Part shown: one piece after another, positions 39,895 to 45,576 of the stretch | Layout: each line of letters begins with the position of its first letter | Numbering within the stretch: the stretch's first letter is position 1 | DNA from: a virus | Reading direction: 5' to 3' (one strand) | Virus record (IMG/VR): IMGVR_UViG_3300030106_004614 | Coordinates: 1 to 45,576 of that record | Length of the DNA stretch: 45,576 nt | Position numbers and translations under genes: made by a program | Notes under the pieces: model-generated | What the model was told of the DNA's origin: nothing | The model's input: only the letters and a program-made list of their open reading frames with translations | Database searches by the model: none

Positions 39895-40806
39895 GTGGTA
39901 ACTAAATTTGAGCCTAGCTACGTTACAACAAAACTAAATAGAAATATATTTACAGTAAGATGTACTCCCAAAGGTAACCTAAAAGACTGGGAGCAATGGT
40001 TCTTACTTACATCTGATAGGCATTGGGATAACCCAAAGTCTAATTGGGAGTTGCAGGTAGAGCATTTAGAAGAAGCTAGAAAAAGAAAAGCTGGAGTCAT
40101 TGACTGCGGAGATTTCTTTTGTGCAATGCAAGGTAAATATGACCCACGATCTTCTAAAAGTGATTTAAGACCTGAACACCAAGGTGCAGATTATTTAGAC
40201 TCACTAGTAAATACTGCTAGTGATTTCTTTATTCCCTACGCAGATCAATTCATTGTTATCGGAAGAGGTAACCATGAAGCTAATATTCTGAAGAGACACG
40301 AAACTGATTTAATTGGTCGTATGACTGAACAAATTAAATACAGGTCTGGTCATAAAATTCATAGCGGAGGTTATGGAGGTTTCGTAAGATTTGCTGTTCA
40401 ACAAAAGAAGAGCAGTAAATTTCTTCAATTTGGAAAAAGTTTAACACTGCACTACTCTCACGGATATGGTGGTGGTGGCCCTGTTACAAAGGGTGTAATT
40501 CAAACAAATCGTAAAGCAGTTTATCTTCCTGACGCTGACATCGTTATCAGTGGACATATCCACGAAGCATGGAAGCTCGATCTGGTAAGATTAAGGTTAG
40601 GTCGCAACATGACCTACCATGATGTACAAACTCATGTTTGTATTCCCACTTACAAAGAAGAATTTAAGGACGGACATGGTGGATGGCATGTTGAGAGAGG
40701 CGCACCTCCGAAGCCCATTGGTGCTACATGGCTTCGTTTGTTCTTTAAGTATGAAAGATCGGATCGAACGAAGGGAATCGATTACGAAATCATACAGGCT
40801 AGATAA
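39895..40806 (+). CDS. Calcineurin-like metallophosphatase, 303 aa
   Basis: All metal-site motifs are present in order: TSDRHWDN (DxH), DCGDFF (GD), IGRGNHEAN (GNHE), LHYSHG and ISGHIHEAW (GHxH). Start is GTG behind GGAGA. Phage relatives are thought to act on nucleic acids or phosphodiesters; the substrate is not predictable. It is encoded between a fibre-like gene and a membrane protein gene rather than with replication genes. Confidence 0.85.
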   Translation: MVTKFEPSYVTTKLNRNIFTVRCTPKGNLKDWEQWFLLTSDRHWDNPKSNWELQVEHLEEARKRKAGVIDCGDFFCAMQGKYDPRSSKSDLRPEHQGADYLDSLVNTASDFFIPYADQFIVIGRGNHEANILKRHETDLIGRMTEQIKYRSGHKIHSGGYGGFVRFAVQQKKSSKFLQFGKSLTLHYSHGYGGGGPVTKGVIQTNRKAVYLPDADIVISGHIHEAWKLDLVRLRLGRNMTYHDVQTHVCIPTYKEEFKDGHGGWHVERGAPPKPIGATWLRLFFKYERSDRTKGIDYEIIQAR

Positions 40807-41027
40807 TGCTTAAAAAATTGAATCCTCTAAATGTGGTTGCAACATTGTTCTTTGTTGTAGCCACATCTTATTTTGCGCTTGAACTTTACGCCACTTACCA
40901 GAAAGCTGTTGCACTTCATCACCTTAAAATGATGATTGAAAGACAAAATATGATGCAACACTTTCAAGATCAACAAAAAGAATGGGAGGAGTATTACAGG
41001 AACCAAGAGGAACCTCGTATTACATAA
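40806..41027 (+). CDS. Membrane-anchored coiled-coil protein, 73 aa (spanin-like)
   Basis: An N-terminal membrane helix (VVATLFFVVATSYFALELYA) is followed by a charged helix (MMIERQNMMQHFQDQQKEWE). This signal-anchor plus coiled coil matches an inner-membrane spanin or a small virion-associated membrane protein. The ATG overlaps the TAA of the phosphatase gene (TAATG). The 3' end overlaps the convergent terminase gene by 8 bases. Confidence 0.6.
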   Translation: MLKKLNPLNVVATLFFVVATSYFALELYATYQKAVALHHLKMMIERQNMMQHFQDQQKEWEEYYRNQEEPRIT

Positions 41028-42540
41028 TGATTCCCGGGAGATCATCTGTATATATTTCAACAAGACTTCGTTCTTCATGTGCAGCCTCCCAAGAGACATC
41101 CTTTGCAGCATACGCTAGAGTATCGATGATATCATCACTCTGGTGAGGGTGAGCAGTCCATGAGAAGAGTTCCTTCTCGCAATCATGGAGCCACCCTGCT
41201 GTCTGGGGCAACCAAATCTTGCCTTGTTGCATCCGGTTCATCGCATCCGTGGCCCGAACCAGTTTGTCATGGTGGGGATGTACTGAACGTACAGGGAGAC
41301 CACACTTAGCAATCATTTGGAATGCCCCTTTCCCAAGCCCCGACGACTCACAAATGAAGTATTGTGGTTGCCATTGTTTGTACACACCTCTGACTTCTTG
41401 AAGGATGTCGGGGATTTCTTTGCGGAATCGACGCATATCCAACCACACTAAGTTGTAATCTGCAGTCAAACCAAAGGTAGAGATTACTGTATAGCTTGGT
41501 TGCTTACGCCAAATGTCTTTATCTCCGGGGCCTTCCCTTGCAGAAGCAGCAGGGTCAATGGTCGAAAAGACTCTTTGAAGACCCTGCATGGGATGTGCAG
41601 CTCCTTTCCCGTCTTTCCCTAAACAAATATGGCCTCCACGCATGCTGTAATACTTTGCCCAAGACTTTTTGAACCTAGAGTCCTGACTGATAGCCCAGTC
41701 ACCGTCTTTCAGTTGCTCTCTGGTGACGGGGTCAAGTTGTTCGAGTCCGATGATGTACTCTTCTTGGTCGAGGAAAGGGTTGTCCCTAATGTAAGCTGGG
41801 ATGTAAGGACGGTCTGGGTGTCTTCCAATGAATCTCTGTCGTTCTGGGTTGTCTGGATCGATTGCTGGCCCGATGTCGAACCTGTCTTTAACCCAACTAT
41901 GTCCAACGCCACCCGGGTTCGAAGCTGAACGCATCCTGATAGGAACAGAAGCACGAACATCACAATTATTGCAGTTAGGGTCTGTCTCGTTACCATGTTC
42001 TGGACACCTATTTCTTCTGATACGGGAGAAGAGATACAGATAATCGTCCTCCCAGTGTTGAGTAAGTTCATCGAAAGCACAGTACTGAAGCTCGATACCT
42101 TGGTAACGAGTGTACGCATCTGTCTGTCCGATGTAGCCAAATGTAAGTTTTGCAGGCTCCGCAGGGTTCCCACGTTTGTCATAAGTAGGGAAATAGTAAG
42201 TATGCTCTCCTGCATTCCACTTAGCAGGCGTGTTTGAGAGCCATGCGTGCGCTCGGTCGAGTAAAGCCCCGGGTTGTTTGAGGTCAGATAGCGTTTTTCG
42301 GAAAATCATCGCAGCGTAGCCCGGAACGTCTACATACTGCAAGGCTCCCATCAAAAGAGCGTCTGATTTCCCCCCTCCCGCAGCTCCCCCGTAGAAAGCC
42401 TCACGATGAGGAATCATTAAGAAGGCTAATTGCTTTGGAGTAGGGTCATGAGGAATATATGGAGACCATTTAGGACGTAAACCATGGAAAACACCATCGT
42501 TATCTTCAATTTGCTGTAAGATTTTGTCCTTAAATTCCAT
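41020..42540 (-). CDS. terL: Terminase large subunit, 506 aa
   Basis: The N-terminal ATPase has DPTPKQLAFL (Q motif), Walker A GGAAGGGKSD at residues 51-60 and Walker B YCAFDELTQHW. The C-terminal RNase H-like nuclease has STIDPAASARE, FICESSGLGKGAFQM and DDIIDTLAYAA with the metal-binding Asp residues. A zinc-type insert CPEHGNETDPNCNNC lies between. ATG 42540 overlaps the TAA of the DUF3310 gene (TAATG). It cuts and pumps phage DNA with TerS (333-902). Confidence 0.95.
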   Translation of the reverse strand: MEFKDKILQQIEDNDGVFHGLRPKWSPYIPHDPTPKQLAFLMIPHREAFYGGAAGGGKSDALLMGALQYVDVPGYAAMIFRKTLSDLKQPGALLDRAHAWLSNTPAKWNAGEHTYYFPTYDKRGNPAEPAKLTFGYIGQTDAYTRYQGIELQYCAFDELTQHWEDDYLYLFSRIRRNRCPEHGNETDPNCNNCDVRASVPIRMRSASNPGGVGHSWVKDRFDIGPAIDPDNPERQRFIGRHPDRPYIPAYIRDNPFLDQEEYIIGLEQLDPVTREQLKDGDWAISQDSRFKKSWAKYYSMRGGHICLGKDGKGAAHPMQGLQRVFSTIDPAASAREGPGDKDIWRKQPSYTVISTFGLTADYNLVWLDMRRFRKEIPDILQEVRGVYKQWQPQYFICESSGLGKGAFQMIAKCGLPVRSVHPHHDKLVRATDAMNRMQQGKIWLPQTAGWLHDCEKELFSWTAHPHQSDDIIDTLAYAAKDVSWEAAHEERSLVEIYTDDLPGIIM

Positions 42541-42824
42541 TATCCATACCACTTATCGTAGTTTTCTATCATCAATTCGAGGTAGCGTTTAGCCTTTTCA
42601 AGGTCTTGTACCCCGTTTTTATACTGATGTCGGGCGACATATTTCACTACATTGCCCTCACATGAGTCTAATCCCATCCCCATAATAGCATCTACGGTCT
42701 CCATATTACCCATATTGTAGTGCTTAGGAGCATTAACAAGGTCTCCTTGCTTCTCATAAGCTACATCCCAAAGTGTTTTCTGGGTAAGGTCAGGAGTGTA
42801 GGTCTCGTTAAACATCTTGTCCAT
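42540..42824 (-). CDS. DUF3310 protein, about 94 aa
   Basis: The core NAPKHYNMGNMETVDAIMGM, CEGNVVKYVARHQYKNGVQD, LEKAKRYLELMIE matches DUF3310 (PkHY......E.id.i......f..GN..KYv.R...K....DL.KA..YL). The family is frequent in phages and unassigned, although some are annotated as nucleotide kinase. The exact start is uncertain: ATG 42866, 42824 and 42815 are all possible, with overlap into the nuclease gene. Confidence 0.75.
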   Translation of the reverse strand: MDKMFNETYTPDLTQKTLWDVAYEKQGDLVNAPKHYNMGNMETVDAIMGMGLDSCEGNVVKYVARHQYKNGVQDLEKAKRYLELMIENYDKWYG

Positions 42825-43224
42825 AAATCTTTGCATATCCTTCATTAACCATAATGTCATTAACACAGTTGAAATCCACGAATAGGTCGACCAAGTACCT
42901 TCCGTACTTTCCAGTTTTAATTGTGTGGCAAATAAACTCGTGAGGGCCTGATAGAAGCCATCTTAAGAACTCTGTAGACCTCTGACCCATCTCTTTGTCT
43001 TCTCCACGCCTCTCAGGAGCGTCTATATCGTTCAGACGCACGCTGTGACGCACCCAAGTCCTTAACCCGAGGTCTATGTCCAAAACAACAGAATCACCGT
43101 CTATGACCCGCACAGGCGTACATTTGTAGAAATACAAAGCTCCATCATCGATTTTAATACTTCGAACCACATGTTCTTTGTTAGGTTCAAAGGGTGGAGT
43201 TGGAATATAGACTTCTTCAGACAT
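42808..43224 (-). CDS. Staphylococcal nuclease-like (SNase) protein, 138 aa
   Basis: The SNase pattern is clear: PVRVIDGDSVVLDIDLGL, VRLNDIDAPERRG, KYGRYLVDLFV and MVNEGYAKIYG. Residues corresponding to the catalytic Asp (DGD), Arg (VRLN) and Asp (IDAPE) are present. It could degrade host DNA or RNA. GGAGA lies 7 bases before ATG. Its leader contains the long hairpin at 43273-43336. Confidence 0.85.
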   Translation of the reverse strand: MSEEVYIPTPPFEPNKEHVVRSIKIDDGALYFYKCTPVRVIDGDSVVLDIDLGLRTWVRHSVRLNDIDAPERRGEDKEMGQRSTEFLRWLLSGPHEFICHTIKTGKYGRYLVDLFVDFNCVNDIMVNEGYAKIYGQDV

Positions 43225-43272
43225 GGGCTTGTCTCCAATGTGAGCTTGCCAGAGGCTGCGCTCTTGCTTTGT

Positions 43273-43336
43273 CCCGCTTAGGCGGGAGTAACAGCAGTAG
43301 GTTATTAGAATCTGCTGTTACTCCGTTAATCGCCTA
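43273..43336. other. Long interrupted hairpin in the leader of the nuclease gene
   Basis: GGAGTAACAGCAG (43285-43297) is perfectly complementary to CTGCTGTTACTCC (43312-43324). Outside it TAGGCG (43279-43284) pairs with CGCCTA (43331-43336). A competing hairpin CCCGC, TTAG, GCGGG (43273-43286) uses part of the same bases. There is no T run on the minus strand, so the switch-like structure may act on RNA stability, processing or translation of the SNase gene. Confidence 0.65.
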
Positions 43337-43351
43337 GACACGGGGGAGGTG

Positions 43352-43558
43352 TTACTTCTTCTCTGGAGGAGAGGTGGCCTTTCGAGCCTTTTTAGCTCCC
43401 CACTTCCAGAAGAGGACATGTTTCCAGAACTGCACTAGAGTAGCTGGTTTATATCCAGAGGAAATTAGATATTTAGATAAGTGAACCGTGTCCTCTGTGA
43501 ACGGGCCACGAACCATGATACGGTTACGCACGTTGGGCTTAATAAATCGAGTTCTCAT
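43352..43558 (-). CDS. Small basic protein, 68 aa
   Basis: The protein is basic (MRTRFIKPNVRNRIMVRGPF at the start, KKARKATSPPEKK at the end) with an aromatic central segment (LVQFWKHVLFWKWG). The ATG overlaps the TGA of the 43555-43890 gene. It could associate with membrane or nucleic acid. No family was recognised. Confidence 0.6.
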   Translation of the reverse strand: MRTRFIKPNVRNRIMVRGPFTEDTVHLSKYLISSGYKPATLVQFWKHVLFWKWGAKKARKATSPPEKK

Positions 43559-43890
43559 AATCCGAAAATTCCTTTCGCCTTGTTGAGAAGATCGCCTCCA
43601 AGGTTAAGTCCACCGAATTTAGTGAGTCCGTAGACCACTCCGACTGCGATCAGTACCCATTTAATAAGATTTGCCAATGAGTTCCGTTTTTGGGCGGTTG
43701 CGAGGCTCTTCTGAGTTTTAGCGTCTAGCTTTGAGACCTTGTAGTCGTACTTGTTAGACTTAGCCTCCGTCTTGGCTTCTATACGAGACTCCTTCTTCCA
43801 TCCATGAGCTGCTGCTTCAGTGGAGTCTTCGGAGTTGGTGTAGTAACCTTGACTGTCCATACGCTCTCGTCGTTTACGCCCCATGACCAT
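43555..43890 (-). CDS. Membrane protein with charged N-terminus, 111 aa
   Basis: Start ATG 43890 overlaps the TAA of the holin-like gene (TAATG). A charged helical N-terminus (EAKTEAKSNKYDYKVSKLDA) is followed by one membrane segment (LIKWVLIAVGVVYGLTKFG) and a Gly-rich tail. It belongs to the small membrane cluster 43352-44114 and could be a lysis accessory or virion membrane-interacting protein. Confidence 0.6.
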   Translation of the reverse strand: MVMGRKRRERMDSQGYYTNSEDSTEAAAHGWKKESRIEAKTEAKSNKYDYKVSKLDAKTQKSLATAQKRNSLANLIKWVLIAVGVVYGLTKFGGLNLGGDLLNKAKGIFGL

Positions 43891-44114
43891 TAGCTTTCTT
43901 CTAGCTTGGAGGGATTCATAGGTCTGTATGAATCTCCTAAGATTGCTGCGATTACAATACCTGCGATGTTCATGGATTGGTTTTCTGTCAACCAACCAGT
44001 CTCTACGCCAACTGTAGTAAACACTGCTGTTACTATCGCTGCTACTAGACGCTTAGACTGGGCTGATTTCAACCAGTCAGAAGCCATCGCCTTAAGATTG
44101 TCCAGAAACTTCAT
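43890..44114 (-). CDS. Holin-like protein, 74 aa
   Basis: ATG 44114 follows AGGAG by 8 bases. The segments RLVAAIVTAVFTTVG and MNIAGIVIAAILGDSYR with an ENQS link resemble small class II phage holins. The N-terminus is basic and the C-terminus polar. It is encoded next to another membrane protein. No endolysin gene was recognised in the window, so the assignment is tentative. Confidence 0.6.
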   Translation of the reverse strand: MKFLDNLKAMASDWLKSAQSKRLVAAIVTAVFTTVGVETGWLTENQSMNIAGIVIAAILGDSYRPMNPSKLEES

Positions 44115-44484
44115 CTGTATTCTCCTTCTTAGCAACTTGGTTTAATCGTTCGCCATAGAAGATAAGAATCCTCTCAGCGAGTTCAAATGCCATTTTAGCA
44201 TAGACCTCTTGGGTATCTCCCCGATTTAGGTTGTGAAGAGGTGCATTACTTAAAACACCCTCTATAGCCCCTTTAATTGCGGATGCGATCACAGCTTCAT
44301 GCCCCAGAGAAGACCAAACTTCCCGAGGAACTAACGAATCCTTTGGTGTCATATGTTCTACCTTGGATTCTAAAACTGATAGTCGTTCATTAAGTAAACC
44401 AACAGAATCGGAAATGGTTGCTGTAGCCTCTTGAATAAGGGCTGTTACATCTACAGCGGGTGTGGAAGGTTTGGCTTTTGCCAT
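44092..44484 (-). CDS. Hypothetical helical protein, 130 aa
   Basis: The protein begins MAKAKPSTPAVDVTALIQEA with a coiled-coil region (LLNERLSVLESKVEHMTPKD) and helical C-terminus (MAFELAERILIFYGERLNQV). AGGAG lies 9 bases before ATG. It precedes the holin-like gene with a 23-base overlap. Function unknown. Confidence 0.65.
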   Translation of the reverse strand: MAKAKPSTPAVDVTALIQEATATISDSVGLLNERLSVLESKVEHMTPKDSLVPREVWSSLGHEAVIASAIKGAIEGVLSNAPLHNLNRGDTQEVYAKMAFELAERILIFYGERLNQVAKKENTDEVSGQS

Positions 44485-44498
44485 GGTGCTACTCCTAG

Positions 44499-44621
44499 CT
44501 AATTAAAATCTGAAAATTGTAACCCATACATACTAATAGTATTGACCATTAAAGTTACTACTATATGTAATAGAATTCCCCATGTACTAATGTACTTGAT
44601 GAGAGGGAATAAGGCTACTCC
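44499..44621 (-). other. Hydrophobic -1 frame extension after the 82-aa gene (40 codons)
   Basis: The 82-residue gene ends GAA AAA AAG GAG TAG. A -1 slip on the A run continues as GVALFPLIKYIST and WGILLHIVVTLMVNTISMYG, a plausible membrane helix, and stops at TAG 44501-44499. The region is AT-rich and also contains motif copy F, so the open frame may be chance. No start codon precedes it in frame. Confidence 0.35.
44501..44530 (+). promoter_or_regulatory. 30-bp intergenic motif, copy F
   Basis: On the plus strand: AATTAAAATC, TG, AAAATTGTAACCCATACA. It is 22 of 30 identical to copy B. It lies between the 82-residue gene and the 44092-44484 gene, in opposite orientation to both. Confidence 0.45.
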
Positions 44622-44863
44622 TTTTTTTCTAACTTATCGATGGTGGGCTGAATGCTTGCCATTAGTTCCTGTGCCTGAAGAAACATGGAGCTTACATCAG
44701 CACGCATTGAGTTAACTTCTGACATCATTCCTTTAAGGTCTTCAGGTGACATTAACTTAGAACCTTCGAACCCTCTGTCCCGTAGACGTTGCTTTGCACC
44801 ATCGATCTCTTTAATCTCTTCTTCGGTGAAGAGAATTGTTTCTTTTTCTCTTTTGTCGCTCAT
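44615..44863 (-). CDS. Small charged coiled-coil protein, 82 aa (possible -1 frameshift)
   Basis: ATG 44863 is preceded by an excellent GGGAGGT site. The protein is helical and charged (FTEEEIKEIDGAKQRLRDRG, EVNSMRADVSSMFLQAQELM). A longer frame to 44983 adds 40 residues but lacks a comparable ribosome binding site. Its last codons carry an A7 run with an open hydrophobic -1 frame. No family was recognised. Confidence 0.6.
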   Translation of the reverse strand: MSDKREKETILFTEEEIKEIDGAKQRLRDRGFEGSKLMSPEDLKGMMSEVNSMRADVSSMFLQAQELMASIQPTIDKLEKKE

Positions 44864-45090
44864 AGATACCTCCCTTGTGGCGTTTTCCCAATTATGGGAA
44901 CCATCGGCATTTTTTGCAAGCAAGTAGGTGGTATATCGGCAATTTTTATTTTTGGTGTAAGGGGGGGCCATTTCCCACCCCACTGATCCCCTTACCTTGA
45001 CACCCCCCCCTACCTGTCAACCCGCCGAAGGTGGCAAATATGGCTTTAAAAGTAGTTACCAAATAGTGACTATTAGACTGATTATCACCC
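44864..45090. other. Gene-poor divergent region with palindromes and G/C tracts
   Basis: About 230 bases lie between divergent transcripts. A perfect hairpin TTCCCA/TGGGAA occurs near 44886-44901. An inverted repeat TTGACA (44997-45002), C8 tract, TACC, TGTCAA (45015-45020) places a -35-like box on each strand. A G7 tract lies at 44961-44967. Apart from the possible 44864-44983 extension of the 82-residue gene, no coding frame was supported. Confidence 0.5.
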
Positions 45091-45119
45091 TTGTAAATGG
45101 TCGATGATATAGGTAGAAT
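45091..45119 (+). promoter_or_regulatory. Sigma70-like promoter for the right-end plus operon
   Basis: TTGTAA (45091-45096) and TAGAAT (45114-45119) are separated by exactly 17 bases. Transcription would start near 45126, giving a roughly 220-base hairpin-rich leader before the first coding frame. Confidence 0.55.
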
Positions 45120-45126
45120 ACTAATG

Positions 45127-45355
45127 TAGTTTGTATTCCAAACTATGGGAATGACTAGTAGTCTTCATTCTCTGGCAACACGGTCTACGATATGAGACAC
45201 GGTTGAAAGGCGCCTTAGGTCAGAGCTTCATTGCTCCAGCGCTAGCCCACTCATCCTCTAAGATGATGGCTCCAGAGTTCAAGTGACGAAAATCAGGGTT
45301 TTAAAGTGCCTATCCGATTGCTACGCCTAGTAGATGCCAGACGTTGACTCTGGAG
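45127..45355 (+). ncRNA. Hairpin-rich leader RNA candidate
   Basis: Five hairpins follow one another: TAGTTTG/CAAACTA (45127-45145), GAATGA/TCATTC (45149-45170), CAAC plus GTCT with AGAC plus GTTG (45176-45205), GAGC/GCTC (45223-45236) and TCATC/GATGA (45251-45266). CTCCAGAG (45270-45277) can pair with CTCTGGAG (45348-45355) at the start of the coding frame. No coding frame covers 45121-45340. Confidence 0.5.
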
Positions 45356-45559
45356 TTCATCGAAACCGCCGACCATGACGTTAGTGTGGAGTTCCCCAAT
45401 TTCAAGGATTGGGTTGAGCAAAAGCAAGAGTACTCGCCGACCAACTTGTTGGTCTCCCGTGCTACTTATAATCTTTCTAATCTTTTATCAAAGGAGTTTG
45501 GCCGTGAATATACGACTAAACGATACAACTGTTACAGCTTTGACCGCCGCTTACGATGA
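45344..45559 (+). CDS. Hypothetical protein, about 71 aa
   Basis: The frame encodes FIETADHDVSVEFPNFKDWV, then NLLVSRATYNLSNLLSKEFG and ends CYSFDRRLR. The composition is protein-like, but the start is TTG or a later GTG without a clear ribosome binding site, so the boundary is uncertain. It ends beyond the start of the next gene. Function unknown. Confidence 0.5.
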   Translation: MTLEFIETADHDVSVEFPNFKDWVEQKQEYSPTNLLVSRATYNLSNLLSKEFGREYTTKRYNCYSFDRRLR

Positions 45560-45576
45560 ATTCTTTCGCCACTTGA
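45504..45576 (+). CDS. Start of a gene cut by the window edge
   Basis: AAAGGAG lies 7 bases before GTG 45504. The visible residues are NIRLNDTTVTALTAAYDEFF after the start. The frame overlaps the previous gene by 56 bases and runs off the window. Too little is visible to name it. Confidence 0.5.
   Translation, partial: MNIRLNDTTVTALTAAYDEFFRHL

Noticed and set aside
44864-44983. N-terminal extension of the 82-residue gene to ATG 44983
   Set aside because: The internal ATG 44863 has a far better ribosome binding site (GGGAGGT), and the extension runs through G/C tracts. It cannot be fully excluded.
45344-45576. Alternative frame from ATG 45375 with a hydrophobic stretch
   Set aside because: It has no ribosome binding site, and its codons overlap a more protein-like frame; the GTG 45504 with AAAGGAG better explains the same downstream frame.

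Overview
The window looks like most or all of the genome of a tailed double-stranded DNA bacteriophage (Caudoviricetes). It carries a terminase, portal, major capsid protein, capsid decoration protein, protease/scaffold, connectors, tail tube, tape-measure-like protein and a chaperone-type frameshift gene, beside a self-contained replication and recombination set. No integrase, excisionase or lysogeny repressor was recognised. The family A DNA polymerase has Tyr at the position equivalent to E. coli Pol I Phe762, which fits a virulent phage. The host cannot be named. Base composition is moderately AT-rich, genes are tightly packed with many ATGA/TAATG overlaps, and strong AGGAG-type ribosome binding sites suggest an ordinary bacterial host. 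The ends show no obvious terminal repeat.

Layout. (1) 52-3835, minus strand: small terminase, beta-rich small structural-type proteins, a dense cluster of tiny Lys/Arg-rich proteins, and a histone H1-like protein. (2) 3839-15768, minus: replication and recombination genes: ParB-DUF4417 fusion, primase-helicase, Lar-like zinc protein, DNA polymerase A, SSB, RecA-like ATPase, RecB-like nuclease, family-4-like uracil-DNA glycosylase and RuvC-like resolvase. (3) 15968-19032, plus: UvrD-type helicase and small early-type genes, interleaved with two multi-branched RNA elements and closed by a strong terminator at 19188-19229. (4) 19247-38453, minus: the head and tail module, read from protease/scaffold (38281) through decoration and capsid proteins, repeat-rich fibre-like protein, connectors, tail tube and tape measure to the portal and a 911-residue protein. 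(5) 38536-41027, plus: a fibre-like protein, a metallophosphatase and a membrane-anchored protein. (6) 41020-44863, minus: large terminase, DUF3310 protein, thermonuclease-like enzyme and a small membrane/lysis-type cluster. (7) 45091 to the end, plus: a promoter, a hairpin-rich leader and two small genes, one cut by the window edge.

Expression. Terminators lie behind SSB, the capsid gene, the H1-like gene, the basic-protein cluster and the plus-strand early operon. Sigma70-like promoters precede SSB (TTGACA, 17 bp, TCTAAT), the head operon and the right-end plus operon. A 30-bp motif containing the inverted repeat AAAATC/GATTTT recurs seven times, always in a gap between genes, and is probably a phage-specific promoter or operator.

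Most unusual features: three genes whose poly-A runs (A7 to A9) are followed by an open -1 frame (a tail-chaperone-type gene, the H1-like gene with a Pro/Arg-rich tail, and an 82-residue protein with a hydrophobic tail); the seven-copy intergenic motif; branched RNAs around 17850-17937 and 19041-19110; a 13-bp repeat flanking the 911-residue gene; and a beta-rich protein split by one in-frame TAA.
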